A stretch of DNA of 64,000 nt from Lineus longissimus (GCF_910592395.1 NC_088323.1:1612001-1676000); one strand, 5' to 3'. Shown: positions 1 to 14,308, numbered from the stretch's first letter. Notes: generated by a model not told the origin, from the sequence alone. Program-made: numbers and translations.

Positions 1-539
1 TGATGCCACCAAAAATAACATGTAACAATAGGGATTTTTCCTGTTGCAAGGTCCATAATTACCCACAAACAGATTGATTCTACAGTTGATGTTCTAGTTG
101 CTGCAACATCAGCATGCTGAAGGAGAACAGCTTTCTATTCTGAGGCGCTGAACAGCTGAAAGAAGCATAACCAATTGACAGAGCAAATAATATGCACAGC
201 GTGAAACCTTTTGTTCCAAAATCCTTCTGAATCCAATGAAATGTACAAAACTTCGGTGCATTAGGCTGATATTCTAATCAGTTGAGTACCATTCTTCAGA
301 GTTCAACTGGCAGTATTGCTTTTTGGTGCTCTAATGCATACACTTTTCTATAATTCTTAATCTTGGGATTAAACACCGAGCAAATGTCAACGCCATTACA
401 AAAACTGATCGAAAGAGTGGATACAGTTCATCCTCTATAACAAGACATCTCGCTTCTGAAGAACAACCTCTACAAAACACAGACGAAAGAATTCACAAGA
501 CAGATACCAAGTTAAAAAAGAATGAATGCCCATAAGCAG

Positions 540-1150
540 TGTCAATAATGGCATTGGGTGTCTTTTAGCACTTATTAACTAAAACCCTCACCACGTTCAA
601 GGTAACAAACATCATGGCCTTGTCTTTCCTCACCTAAACGGAAGAACGATTCAAAACTTCATTCTGGGTCGACATGTTTACCTTGGCGAGCTTCTTCAAA
701 TATGTTTGACATTGCATCTTTGAGGACTTTCAATCAACAACATCGTTGGCTGAACTTCGAACAAAATTTCCCGATGTTGCACACGGTTAGACACAAGCAT
801 TGATCAAAGTAAACTTATTCATGCCCATGTGTAACCGGATGGAAAAATTTAAAACATTTTCTTTGAACGTCTGCCAACCATGGGGTTGAGGCACTCTTTC
901 AAATAGCATCGTACTGAATGACAACTTACACCCCCCTCAACCTCGGCCTCCATCACTTCATCTATGATTAATCCGGCTATCGAGCCAAACAAGAAGATAT
1001 CATTCTCATTACTGAATGGGGAAATAGAATACCTCAATTGGACACCATATCCTGACCAGCATCACAGTAATACTCGACGCCGATGAGATTTTCTGTTGGT
1101 ACACCATGGCCGAGCTCAATGATGACAATCTTTGGCTTCCTTTTACCAGT
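540..1150 (-). pseudogene. Decayed coding-like stretch, unidentified
   Basis: On the minus strand several short stretches read like protein but are interrupted by stops and frame changes. One frame (about 1140 to 1040) reads KPKIVIIELGHGV, then NLIGVEYYCDAG, and hits a stop. Another (1041 to 914) reads SNENDIFLFGSIAG and runs to a GTAAGT donor-like site. A third (about 730 to 560) holds NIFEEARQGKHVDPE followed by a stop, then FRLGEERQGHDVCYLERG. No intact gene could be assembled. It may be an old transposable-element gene, a pseudogene, or true exons whose splice sites I have misread. I do not recognise the family. Confidence 0.3.
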
Positions 1151-4100
1151 AGTGGTCATCATCTAATTATGTGGCTGACTAGGTACGTATCAGCCGTAAT
1201 TTTTTTCTTGGATGACCACGCAGTGACCAAGAAAACCCCTAGAACTGAAATCAGTTTTGATGTGACTCCCAATTGCCCCGAAGTTTTTTGGAAAGTGGCA
1301 CCCCTTTGGAAATTCTAGTGCAGCCCATGTGTATGCATTTGATCGATAGTCAATCAGAGCATTGGTTTGAATGGCTTATCTTGTGAAGGATGGCCTTTTG
1401 AAAAAACGGATTGTAACATTTCCATCCACCATTGGTCAGAACTAGATATATCAGGAGTCCAAGGGTATTGGATAGCTTAAAGCGAGAAGATTGGAATTAC
1501 ATTGCTTTTCATCACCGCAACTGTGATCATATAAAACACGCACCACTCTGAAGCCAATAGCTGAAGCTAAAATGACAATTTTTTAGTGTGTGTCTTATAA
1601 GGTTTCGTCAAACATCACCAAGGTTTTGAATTGACATACCTTTCAAGGTCACATAGTGGTCAAGCGGTATAGGTGGAATGTTTCAAGGTTATATCTTGAG
1701 AAAGTGTCTTGGAATATGTCATTGAATAGTCTGATCAAGTTTAACACGGAGGCTGAATCATTTTGACCTTGACCTGATTTCCAGTTACCAATGGCACTGA
1801 AAATTTTTTCTTGAAAATAACATCAACTATTTGTCATTGGATCACACGTCTTAGGATATCTACAAAAACAAGCTATCTCCTGGCAAGAGTTCCTTTCGCC
1901 TGGCGACATTCGATACACAGACATAATCTCCTGTTGCCTATCCAACTGTCGTGTTATCCACGAAAATATCACACCGGATATCCATCCCATCTAACGACTT
2001 TAAAGGCAAAGGCAACAGTAAGTCTTGGAACCAATGGTTCGACGGATCACTTCTTGTGCTCGATTCCGCTTCTACATGCTTTTTAGCAATGGCAGGCGGT
2101 ATTAAGAAAAGCCATTATCATTTCTGCCGTGCTAAAGTTTTTACCGATATTTCCCGATCCAATATTTATTGGAAGAACAGTTCAGGCCCAGCTAAACGTT
2201 CTACTGTAAACTGCCAAACTTTCATGACTCTATATTTTTGTAATTTGCGAGAATCAAAAGTATCTGTTTTTTATTAGTACATCAACTGTAATACACATGA
2301 ATCAAGTCACAAAAACACATACAATGGTAATAAAGGCATCGTCTTTAATCATACTTCGCTGCTGTTCTCACGTTATTTGGTCGAAGTGACAACTCCGTCT
2401 TCATGACAACGAAAAGCAAATCCAGCACCTGTGCTTTGTCTTTAGCAGCGACAACCATCAAAGGAAATGGCAAATGAATTTGGTTCATTGTGCTAGGTTT
2501 TTAGCACTGTGCATTTAATCAATAGCATCTCACAGGTTTGGTGTCCAATTTCAGAACGTTCTTTTGGCTTCTGTTGGGAACCTGAAGCAATTTCCACAAT
2601 GGAAGCTGAAACAGCAAAGTCAAAAAGGTTAAAAAATAGTACTGATTTTGATATAAAATCATCACTACATGAAATAAAGGCACATCATGGTATTTGAGTC
2701 TGCCTCCCTTTTGGAAACAATCTTAGCTGAAAATGTCATGCGTGCAGACATGGACAAGCAACAGCTTCAGCTTACATACCTCATGCATTGGGCACTATCC
2801 TTACCGGTAAAACTCTATGGAAGTCATGTTGTTGACAAGATTTTTGAACCACGGGGTGAAGGGATGGTAGAAACCCCGCAGGTGGTGGTGTCACTAAATC
2901 GCTAAACCACACTTTGCTCTGACAAGTCTCAGATTGAAGCTCTATTGATTCGTGTGCCACGATAGGAGATTTGCAGGACCGCTTTCTGGATGGAGTCCGA
3001 CTTTTTGTTGAAACACTCGCTTTGTTCTTTATTACAAGAATATTTCGCACAGCTGCCTTTACTAGGCTAGCATGCTAGGTAAGGCATGAACGTAGATTGT
3101 CAAATGGATGCTTTAATGCCAGATGACATGATAAGATGCATGGAAGGATGCATCTGAACATGACCCTTTTGACTGGAGAGGTGTGCAAGAGAAATGACAA
3201 TGTGACCGACTGACTGATTGATTCTTGGAAGGTTATCAATCAAAATATGCGATTGAATCTGATCTCACTTATTTAATATTCCACCTTACATGACATGTAC
3301 CTACCAAACATGATTCAAAGACAAAGTGACATCAATATACCAATCAAAGCTGACATTTCTGTCTGCCTTATGAGATTGTCATTTTCAAACAATAGCACCC
3401 TTTTTATATCAGCAATACCTTATCATAGAGAAAACGGATGGTAGTGATTGGTATATTTTATGTAGTTGGTGTAATAGATCTCTAGTTGTTGCCACTAGTC
3501 ATGCTTGTTGTAACTGAAATATATGACACTAGCGGCCAAGTCAGCTAAATGTCTCCGGTTACCAGCAAGTGTATCTTTGTAATTATAGCTACCCTTCGGG
3601 GCAGCCTGATATTTCTAGTCTTGTTACTAGTATGTAGTTATTATTTGTGTCTTGATCCCTCTCTTGGTGGTGTTTCTGTTCCTGACAGGTTCTTTGATGT
3701 TCACTATTAAAACTGTTCTAAATCCATCCCGTGGCACAAAGGGCTAAGCCTCACGTAGAGCTGGAGATTAAATCCTCCTTGAGGAACTGGTACCGACCAA
3801 TTGAAAGAGTGGAAGAGGGTTGATAAAAATCAATGCCAACATTAAGTCTCTCAGAACCCGTCTTTTTCACTCCTGAGGGCATATTACACGATATCTATAA
3901 CGTAGCCAAAAAGACAGAAAACGTCATAGAACGCAATATTCAGTGCGTATTTATACAATCAGAAATTCAAAAATTCTATATAAATCCTCACATTTCTTAA
4001 TGAATAGGCCTTTGACATAGCTATATTCTCAATATACGGTATACAAAACCCTGAGAGCAGGATGATAAAATCAGGCATCCTTTGAAATTAGCATCACAAC

Positions 4101-4520
4101 TTCTTCCGACAAAACCATCAATTCTGGCTAATGAAAATCTCATTGTCAACTAATGGAAACCTTAATACACACTTTTCCTAGAAGCGTTAGCAATTAGACC
4201 CATTTTCCATGTGAGTGGGCTAAAAACATATCGACTCTAAGTTGCTGAGAATTGTCTGTCGGTGATAGTTTTTGTTTGGTATACATTATTATTCAGCAAA
4301 CAATATGGCATGAGGTAACATACACCATTTCACTACAGAGAGAGGATGCTATTACTTTCTATCCACTGGCATACTTCGTAAAGGGAACCTATTCATGTCC
4401 AGCTGACCAAACAGTGAAGGGTTCGCAAACAATTACGGACACTCAAGCAGAATACAGATCAAGCGTTCCTTTCTTCAAACTGGTTAAGCAAACAAAACAA
4501 CACTAGAGACGCACCACTTC

Positions 4521-4870
4521 ATCAAGAGGACTAGTCTATCATCATACTAATTATTCCTCACATTTTTTTCCTGAATCATCCCTAAACCTTCTGGCAATTA
4601 GGCCATTAGGAAGTAAGTGACAGAATGACAATGACAGACGTGGTTCCTACAATGATAAGTTAGAAGAGATTCTCGAGGGAGTCTGCTGGAGCTGCTAGTC
4701 CATCAAGAGAACTATACAATAATCATACAAATTATTCCTCACATGTTTTTCTCTCAACCGCTACTAAGCGTTATGGCCATTCATAATTGATGGAATGACA
4801 ATAACAGACGTGATTCCTGAAATAATGATTTAGAAAATTATTGAGAGAGTGTGTCTGCGACAGCTAAATT
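4521..4870. repeat. Tandem duplication, two diverged copies of about 180 bp
   Basis: Two adjacent copies, starting near 4521 and 4701, share in the same order 'atcaagagga/catcaagaga', 'attattcctcacat', 'ggccatt', 'gaatgacaat', 'cagacgtg' and 'attcct/gttcct'. They differ by many substitutions and small indels, so the duplication is old. No coding function is seen. Confidence 0.7.
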
Positions 4871-5437
4871 CATATCACCGACGAAATCTGACTTCAGAAA
4901 AACGGTTTGTATCCCAGAAACAAAACTGTTCATCATCTCCAACTATTTGTCAAGAGTTCTGGGTGTTTAAAAGAAACACTGCAACAAAACTAAGATATCT
5001 CGGTAAAAAGGGCACTGCCCTGCAATGTCTTGGACTTGGACTTGTTAAATTGACAGCGGGGACTCTATCGGCAAATCGGGCGAGTGTAGGTTCAAAAGTC
5101 GCAACCATTTTGACCCTTCCACATCACCTCAAACGTAGTTGCTTTTATTACATTTCTGCCGGTTTCTGTCATCCACCGGGCAAATAATATCCAGACCCTT
5201 TGCCTGAGAAACTAATAAAGATCGTTCACCCTTGATCATTGTGAATGTACACTTTCCATGGAGAGATCATTTGCCTGAACCTACATGTAAATTGATTTGT
5301 TGAACTAATCAATTATCGTGAACAAGCTGCTTGAGCTGTGTCTGTCCAGCCTGTCATTTGCCCTGATGAATTACAATATCCGTGAGATCCCAATATCCTG
5401 GAAGCGTCAGTCGACTTTCCTGCAGCTGAAACCTGTG

Positions 5438-5454
5438 CCCCCCCCCCCCCCCCC
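5438..5454 (+). repeat. Poly-C tract (17 bp)
   Basis: An uninterrupted run of 17 C, the first of four long C runs in the window. It makes an apparent Pro-rich reading frame across it that is not evidence for a gene. Confidence 0.9.
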
Positions 5455-7479
5455 AACAAAAGCCTCAGCATTGCCATCGATGTCCATGACGTCCAGTGTA
5501 GCGATCAAAGCCTGGATCAAGCAGATTAAGTTCATGACCCATGTTCCAGTCTCGTCACTAACCATCATCTACATGTATTTGACAGTGCCTTTGATGTCCA
5601 CTCAGGAAAAAAGAGTAGAGCCTAAAAGACCACGCTAATCAAGATCATCTCAACCCCTTCATCTTGTTGTTCTTCATCCCGTCAGGCACTTATTCTTTCA
5701 TCAGCTGAGCAAAAAAGACTAAATAATGGTATTTTGCGGATAGTACATTAGCCACCTTACCATACAACACCATAGCCGCAAAATGATCTATACTTGGGTC
5801 ATCAACCTAGACCCATTGTCAACGATAGATAAAAGGATGGCTTTGTCTTATGATGTCATTACTGCAGATACATTCCAATTATTATTGTCTGCGACTGAAG
5901 TTATCATCTTGGACATATGAACCTGGTATGAAGCAAGCCAGTGAAGCTTGGTTTGTTGTGGTCAAATGTTTTTAGCTGAAATGTCCCCATAGGTTCAAGA
6001 GATTCAATTTACGAGACGAAATAAACTACCAAGGTCAAAAATACCGATGATATTTCGAAAGTATTCTCGATAAGATAATATTCAGCTTGCTATACGAGTA
6101 CATTCGTCACGTACATCACGTACATGTCAACATGTTAATGAAAATGAAAGTACCTTATCGGGATTGCCTGGGTAGTTTCATTCAACTGATAAATTCAAGT
6201 ACATGTATGAGAAACTGAACAAGAACTAAGAAGATGATTGGGATTTTCAACCGAGATAAAGCCCGTAACTTTATTTTCAGTTCGTATTAAAAGATGAGTT
6301 CAAAGTGGCGAAAAAACAGCTCCCTCAGCAGGATGAACAATTATTGATTTGTGCAAAACTGGTAATTTTGGAAAATATCAGTTTTCGCATGTTGACAGAT
6401 ACCCAGCAGATTGTAAATTATGGACAAAATGTTGTTCAAACATTTGAAGTTAAAAATAATCAAATCGTACATTATTTGTGCACAGTATTTACATACTGTG
6501 AGGATATTGACTCTTGTCTGGGAAATTTCCACCTTGGCATGTATTCATGTACAGCAAACTATATTTAAATGAGTTTGGGAAAAACTTTTCAGCAAAGTTA
6601 AGGTAATGGCTAACGCTGATCCAAAGAAAGAAGTAGTTGATGCCACGGCAGATTGATAACACAAAGCACTGCACAAAACAAATTGTACAGTAGAAAGCAC
6701 TAACTTACATTTCAACCTGTCTGGGACTGTACAAGGGAAGTGAACAGAGAAAATATTTGTACCAGGTGTTTCAGGGGAAGGAAGTTTCAATCATAAACTG
6801 ATCAAAAACTAATATGATGAACATTTTGTATAAACTGATGTTTGCTTACGAAAACTGATACAGTGAATCAAAAGCAATCTTGATTCTGTGCACGGACATG
6901 AAACTAATCTAAGAATAGTTGATTATTGAACAAGTTTACTAAGAGCAGGAAATATAAATAACCTCGATAAAGCACTTTAATTGGCAATTAATTGGCAATT
7001 ACTGGTTAATCGGCAACTCTGGACATCGTCGTTAGCGTAAGAAGGTGAAGATCATTGCCAGCTCAGTAAACCAAGATGGCTAGGATGTGGATGTTGCCTA
7101 CACTTTGACCGCCAGGATGTGGAAAGGAAAGCTTGTGAGCTACATCACAAGGTGAGGTTTTCTTTGGATGTACACATTCCTAAAACAGCTTCAAAAAGAC
7201 ACATAGATTCAGTGAAATGTTTCCCCGTTTCCAGGTTGACAAGTCAAGCAAATCACCCAGGAACAATGACGTACGTTGTTGCCTAGTGTCGTAACGGTGT
7301 CCGACTTAAAATCTTAACCCAATACCAGACACAAACACATGCTAATGTCACTTCACTCTGATGACAATGTTCTAAGATTGAGAGATTCGCTGCATCTTCT
7401 GCTCGAGCAAGGACAAGCAAACTTCCTCATATAAGTAGGAACATAAACAGCTGGACTTTTTATCACAAACCAATTGCCC

Positions 7480-7713
7480 TTAAAGGATGTCAATGATGTT
7501 GTGTCGAAGCGGGAATTTGTCTAACTGCAGTTGCCACTTCGTCAAAACATCCACAGTAAATGCGTTCCAGTAAGGATCAATCAGGTAGCTGTCAGTGGTA
7601 AGATGGTTTCTAATCCAGCAAGGGTGGCAGCACTCAACATTCTCTAACTTCTTTGAGCTTGGTCTTTGGCAATCTCTCACAGTTGATGATGTTAGTATGG
7701 ATAATTTCTTCAC
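7480..7713 (-). CDS. Possible terminal coding exon, unknown protein
   Basis: A minus-strand frame of up to 77 residues ends in a stop at 7480. Its C-terminal part looks protein-like, with ENVECCHPCWIRNHL, then DPYWNAFTVDVLTKWQLQL and a final IIDIL. Two adjacent Cys plus a CxxC-like Cys and several Trp suggest a folded segment rather than random sequence. There is no signal peptide and no good acceptor was fixed, so the left boundary of the exon is unknown. It lies back-to-back with a plus-strand exon candidate at 7734. The family is not recognised. Confidence 0.25.
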   Translation of the reverse strand: MKKLSILTSSTVRDCQRPSSKKLENVECCHPCWIRNHLTTDSYLIDPYWNAFTVDVLTKWQLQLDKFPLRHNIIDIL

Positions 7714-7733
7714 ATGACAAACTCTTTTTCAAG

Positions 7734-7819
7734 TCAGGAGTTATAGTTTCTTCATGTACATATCGGAAGTAGCAAACTATTTTGGATTTATCATCAAGGA
7801 ATTCGAAGATGATTTTAAA
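7734..7819 (+). CDS. Possible internal coding exon, unknown protein
   Basis: A strong acceptor (pyrimidine run then 'caag') precedes 86 bp open in one frame and ending at a consensus GTAAGT donor. The frame enters in phase 1 and leaves in phase 0. The peptide includes YISEVANYFGFIIKEFEDDF, which is amphipathic and acidic and looks like real protein. No partner exon was found nearby, so the gene it belongs to and its function are unknown. Confidence 0.3.
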
Positions 7820-10702
7820 GTAAGTTTAGTTATATTTCAATTGTTTGTTCAAGCACGTTCTTGTTCTGCAGAATGAATCTGTGCTAAATGAGAAATTGTT
7901 TGATCCGGAAAGCACGTTTTGATTGATGATAAAAAGTTATCGTTATTTCGTTTTCATAACATGAAATAAAGAAAAGCTCTTAATGTTTAGTTTGAACTTC
8001 ATATTTGAAGTTCTTCAGGGAGAAAGTTTGCATTGGCCCTACCTTTGCGCTGTGTGTTGTATACACAGTTTGAAGTCACTTTGAGTCAATGTCTTCGAAA
8101 TCATATGTTAACGATAATTTGACCACTGAATTAAGGTCATTTGATGGTGAGAGTTACTAGACTCAACTCGCATTTCCGACTACTATTACTTTAGTTATGA
8201 ATTATCCCTAAATGAACATTAGCTTCATCATGTTTCTTTAGAAGGTAGAAAAATATCAAGTCAATCACAATTTTGTTTGAGAAAGTCTAAATCAATAACA
8301 ATTTTAGTTGATGATTTTATCTTAAAACTTTATCTCCCAATTGGATTTGTTGGAGATAACTCTTTCTCGCTCAGGGGCCTTTGTTCATTTTTCGCATCGC
8401 TGAATTTCACTACCATTATATCACGCAAGTATGGATGGGTTTTCGAATGATTATACCTCATTAGATCAATATTGTTGAACCGATGATATTTTCGTTTGAC
8501 CATTGTAAGTGAAACTCGGAAAAATTCTCCCAAAAAAGGGTTTTACACAACACCAGCCCATCCCAATTGATTCCATGCCACACCTCAAAATAATGAGACA
8601 CTTTTTATCAAAAATATCTCCTCAAATTCAAAGCATTAAATTGATTGATGTTACAGAAATAATTGCCAATGAAGACAATTTTCGTTGAAATTGACGACCC
8701 AATTTCGTGATTATTAGCGTTGTTATGTGGTAATAATGGTAATTGACACCAAGGTAAAGATTTAGTGAAGCTCATAAACTGTTAGAACACTTTCAAGTGC
8801 ACAATGAATTTGGGGTTTTTTGGTAAGGTTTTAAAAGTTTTAGGTTTCAATAATCCTTGTAGCACGTTTTAAAACAGGAAGTGATGAGGATTTTCAACAA
8901 ATTTGTGCAAGATCATGAAATGGGCCATAGATAATGCAACATTTAATCACTCAAGTTTGGTCATGTACAAAAATTGTTTCTAGGTGGTAGCCTTGAAGGG
9001 ATCGGCACCCTTTTTTATGATACTTGGCCACTTACATTGATTTTGCCAAATTTAAATTGTAAGTCCCTCCGTGGTGGCAAGTAGCCTTGAGACCTCTTTT
9101 ATTGGATGTAATCAATCAACGTCAGTGGCGGATTCAGAAATTTGCGAAAGGGAGGGCAACTTTCTCAAGATTACAAACATGATGTGACTATTCATTTTGA
9201 ATGTCGAACCCAAATAATTTTTCTCATTTTAACTGACAATTTCAATTACAAGATTCTAGATCTTTAAGGCTGTTGACCTTGACCTTGGTGGCAAGAAGCC
9301 AGACGACATCTTAATGTAATGAACTCCATCCATACTGAGTGATAATCCAGTCAGAAGAGGCAGTTGTTGAGATTCGCATTCCAATAGATAACCAAAATCG
9401 GAAATAGACCAATTTCGACATTCAGATGGGAATATGATTTATTCAGAATTCCCGAATGGCTTTCAGTCATGATGGAGAACAGTGCGGCTGGCATACAGAT
9501 TTCACTATCTCTTTAGCGCCTGTCAACTCCACTAAAGATGAAGGACAACAGACAACTTTATGTAAAATCTGACAATCAGTCAATTATTTTGACGGACCTC
9601 TTTTCATATGTTGCTTTTGTCCTATTTACTTTTTATTTAATTTACACAATATGCACAGACACTGAAGGACGAAAACAACTAAAACTTTACATAAGTGCCA
9701 AAAGGAAACGTCCCCTCGACACTTGTTTGATACCAACGTGGAGGCTCAATTTTTAGACTCATTGGTCAAAAAATAAACACAAGATCTAAGTGATTGTGAG
9801 TGTATACGATATGACATTCGCTGAACAATAACAGAAACTGGTAGATCTTTTTAATGGACACCAGGAGTAGTAAAGTGATGCTACTTGACACGAAAAAGAA
9901 GGGAATTGAGAAATCACACTTGTCTTCACAGGCCATGTCACCAAATGATGCCCTAGAGGATTCTACCATCATTCACCAGAATGGAGATAATTCGTACTTA
10001 ACTTCTTAATGCGCAGTCAATTTGCTACAAATTCCTTGTGGAGACCAGTTAGAGGTTTTATTCGCTGCCATTCATTACATTAGAAGACAGAATGTGTCAC
10101 GTAGCTCTCGTTCTCAATATAATCTAGATCACTAACAGTTGATGCAATGCATTTAGGAGCAAGCACATATCGTATCAGAAAGCCATTGATGTTTATGAGT
10201 TTTTTCTTAAATTTTTGGCGTTTATAGATAATTGAGAAAATATAGGTCCATGAAAAAGATTAATATAATTGACATTACTCCTAAGAAATTGTCAAAATTC
10301 TCAATACCACATAAGATAACATAATTATCTCATAGAGAGATGATTAATGTCGGATCTAGATATGTTTAAAAGAACAAGAACTGGTGTCATCTTATGTCTG
10401 GTTGCAACAGATTTTCCCCGTGTGATTCATTCCCAGCCACCAGACTGTGTCGCTCCGACGAGACGTCATGCCACTTTTCACACCATAAAGCAACACCACA
10501 CGGCTCTCTTGCTGGAAGTGTCATCTTGTACATCACGGAGCCGAGACACATTTTCCTCTGACAACGAAAACATGAGAATACCGAACATTACATTCATCAA
10601 AACATTTGGATTCATTAGAAATTAGTTGTTTTGGCTTCCCCATCCGATTATGGTAGGGATTAATTCTCATGTGTAGCTTGAGAGTCACGTAAACCATATA
10701 GT

Positions 10703-10880
10703 TGAGTTCAAAATTTTGAAAAATTTCCAAAGCCAAACATTTTTTGGCACTGATGATGTTCCTTCATTTTAAGCAAAAAAAAGGGAAAAAATATTTGGAC
10801 TCAGAAATTTTTCATCCTTCATAATTTTCAAAGCCAAAAAATTTGGGGGGGCTAATGATGTTTCGTCATCTTTGATATTC
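10703..10880 (+). repeat. Dispersed A/T-rich repeat, copy 1
   Basis: Shares 'ttcaaagccaaaa', 'tgatgatgtt(t/c)cttcatttt', 'agcaaaaaaa' and 'atatttggact' with copies at about 30890-31070 and 35652-35815, in the same orientation and order. The copies are diverged and differ in homopolymer length. Part of the unit is repeated within this copy. No protein-coding capacity or terminal repeats were seen, so the class is undetermined. Confidence 0.6.
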
Positions 10881-13594
10881 ATAACTTTAAGAGCCGAGCT
10901 TGATCAACACTCAAACAAAAGGTAATCTATTGAAGCTGGAGTGATATCCGTCAGATCGCACTCGGCAAAAGTGTTGTAATTTGGATGAACATCGTTTATC
11001 CAGGGGCATTTCCTGAGTTCTGGAATATTCATCGTGGTCGCTTTTGATGTCTGCAACTGGCAAAGGCTGATCTTAAAGCAAAGATCTGTGCCCGCTTAGC
11101 TATTAGAAGAGCTCAGGTCCCTTTGTCTTGTAGATGCGATGTTGGCCAGTTCTAATCGTCGTACTTGCCTCCCGATTTCAAAAGTAAAACAGTCGCAAAC
11201 ATGGCCCAGCGCACGTTCTGCAGTATTAGAACTCAGCGGTAGAACAGCTTAAACTCAGCTCCTGATATTGACACAACCTACATCCGATCACGAAAACTGT
11301 CAGCATCGATTTTCCTGTCGTATTAGATCACAACTAAAGTGTGACACATCGCATCGAATCAGGTATTAAGCCACCACGTCTGGTATGGAAGAAATAACGG
11401 AAGAAAAAAACTTAATGGTGAAAATGGTTTGACAGCAAACAGCCTTGTTTCATAACATCAATTGCTTGTGTTCAGTAAAGTATAGGCATCTTTTATCATC
11501 CATCAAAATTCTGATTATATCTTTAATCAAATATAGTGCCGTCTAATCGACAGAAGAAAACAGCTTCAAGAAATATACCCTTTGCACCAACCGTTTTAGA
11601 ACTAATGGAACCGTCTCTTCGGCAGAGGGCTTAACTCTTATATCTTGCAAACATAGTTTTAAATAATCCTGAGACTTTAAAGAGAGTGTTTCCATGACCA
11701 CCTTTTCCTTTCTAACGATGTTCGAAGGTCATTGCAACACGATCACACACGTTGCCATTGTAGGCTGCTTGTTCTAAAAAGAAGTTTCTCAGCTTTTACT
11801 TCAAGGCCAATTTGCAATGGTGATAAGTTTCAAATAAGAAATTTCTTCACTTTCTTTTCATTGTCATAACCATCGACAGCAAAATAGCCTTAAGTCAGAT
11901 CTACTCTGATCAAACTAATTTCTTATTCATCACCCTTGAAAGTAAGTGTCCTGATGTTAGCTTTCCTTTCCAACGTGTGAAATGAGCTAAGGCCTTGTTT
12001 CAAGTTTTAAAGAAGAAGTAGCTAGGTTCACTATGGTATTAAAAAGTCATTCCACATACATGTACGTATGTCACTGTCACGGCCACTGTCACTAAATCAT
12101 CCTCTGCCTAAATATCTGGAGATTTCAACATGATGTGTTTTGGTAAGTTAGGATCGAGGAGGATTTAACTTCAAAGGAGATGACATATAAAAATGTCAAT
12201 TGCCTCAAATGTCAACTCACATCCGCCTCAATGACCTGGGTGTCCTTGGGAAGCACATCTATCATAAGTTCATTACAAACTTTCGGCAGATTTAAAAATG
12301 TGTCCTTGACATGTATTATTAGAGACTTGTTCACAAATTGCCAAGGATTCAGAGGAGCAAAAATTTATACATTTAGTTTACGGTAGAAAAATATTTTTCT
12401 ACACAGACACAGAAATCTTGTCAGCGAGAAATCATGATAAATCACTTTCAAGTGACCTTCAAAAGGATTATACTTGGCTTCAAAGTAATCGTCTGTGGTT
12501 CGCTGTTTTTTTCAGTTGTCTGTCAGAAGAGGGAAATTTGTGATAGATCACTTCTCGGTTAAAACCATCTTCCAAAATAGATTACATCTTTAGAATTGAA
12601 TTCGAAGAAATGCTTTGATGAAAAACTTTTCGAATTGAACATTCAAGACGCTTGACCTAGTATGAGAAGCAGTCGCACTTTTGATATAAAAGGGATGCAC
12701 TTCAATTTATCAATTCAAAGAAGTAATTTAAAATTTGTAAAATGTTTGGTTTTAGAAAACTGATATGAAATACAGAATTTTGATGCGATATACTCTTTAG
12801 CGGACTTTTAATGTCTTCTGCAATGGCTGCACATTTAGATTTTAAGAGGGGATTTGTAGCGTCTTGCTAGGATGGGCAGAAAGGTCAGGGATGCCGAGAT
12901 AGGTTACAACTTGGGATAGACGTTTAGCTGGATTTGAGATGAGAAGGTTATTGTATCAGGATTTTAATGAAATTGAAATTGAAATTGCCTGTCGAAAATT
13001 TGGACAAGACTTTTTTATAACGGGATGTTTGGACCGACACCTCCTTCCTCTCATCAAGGGGTTGTCGAGAGGACACATTCTACTTTTAAAAGGACAATCA
13101 AGACATCAGGAACTAAACCATTCGTGAGACACTTCAAGAACTAGATAAGTACCTTTTTAGACTAAGCTGGTCTCAGACATTGAGGGACCGCTCAGCTCAT
13201 TCCTACATCTTATGATTGGCGTCATTCAATCAGAAGATTCGATATGTAGAGAACGGTTTCTCCAAGTGGTCATCCATTATCAACATTTCAAAAGGTTTCA
13301 TGCAAAGCTAGATAAAATGTTTACCACTCCAATCTATAAGTAGAAAGTTGTGATGACATAATTAAGTTAGGCAGCGTTTAAGACGAATGCTGCCATGATT
13401 TCTGTTAAGAAATTGATTGCGGCAAATTTGTCGTGCTACAGATGAAAAAAAATTTCAAGTCCAAATATCTTTTTCGCTGGTTTTTTTTCTGCACAAAATG
13501 AACAAACATCATAATCAGTCTGATTTCTATATTACTTCTAACCTTTTCAATTGATCAAAGGCGACAACATCGTAACGTACATATCTAGATTTCA

Positions 13595-13666
13595 ACTCAG
13601 ACGCTAAAGGACCTTACACATGCATGTTCCACTCAGACGCTAAAGGACCTTACACATGCATGTTCA
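13595..13666. repeat. 36-bp direct duplication, two copies
   Basis: The segment beginning 'actcagacgctaaagg' and ending 'catgcatgttc' occurs twice in immediate succession with essentially no difference, indicating a recent local duplication. Confidence 0.85.
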
Positions 13667-14308
13667 ACAAAGACCAGGACATCAAAAATCATGTTTACGG
13701 CAATGGTCTGATGATATACGGCAATCATTAGACAGAAAGTAGCCAAGCATGTGAGCATAAACCACAAGAAAGCCAGTTACGACTGCAAATGATTATACTA
13801 TATGGTAATGGTTTCATTCTTTATGATAACCTCGTTGATGCCAGACCACTGTCGACAAATTGATCATGACAAATTGAACTTCTATGTTGATGGTAGAAGT
13901 TTAAGAAGACGGAGGACGGACACTGCGCTATTGTATAGACTCCATACCCAAAACATGGCAACAAATACAACAAGGATGCTTGAAAATATGATAACGGATT
14001 ATTTATGGCAGTAATTACAAGGATTTATTCCCTCGACTGTGACTGGAGGTAATCACATATCGATCACGGTCTAGCAGTCTTGATCGTGAGGGAAACCACA
14101 CGAACATGTCTTTTATTTGAGTTAGAAGAAATCGTCCAACATTTGGATATTACTGTTCATTGACTTCTAGCTCTCGATCAGGGCCTTTTGATGGTGCCAC
14201 AATTTTGTATATATTAATTTAATTTCTGTACGGTATAAGATTCTGCAATTTCACCAATTGTTTTCTAAAATATGAATTCTTAAAAACCAAAGACAACGTA
14301 ATACTTAC

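Larger units (their letters stand above)
1151..7479. other. Spacer with no supported gene
   Basis: Only short frames without convincing splice or start context are present. It contains a tandem duplication at about 4521-4870, a C tract at 5438-5454 and, near 3735-3780, a weak tRNA-like A-box/B-box pair that could be a degenerate SINE. The first kilobase may continue the decayed stretch to its left, since short coding-like minus-strand fragments also occur near 1500-2100. Confidence 0.5.
7820..14308. other. Spacer with no supported gene
   Basis: AT-rich sequence with only short frames. It contains one member of a dispersed A/T-rich repeat family (10703-10880) and a 36-bp direct duplication (13595-13666). 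A 92-residue ATG-initiated plus frame at 10347-10625 has no splice, promoter or poly-A context that I could support. Confidence 0.5.
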
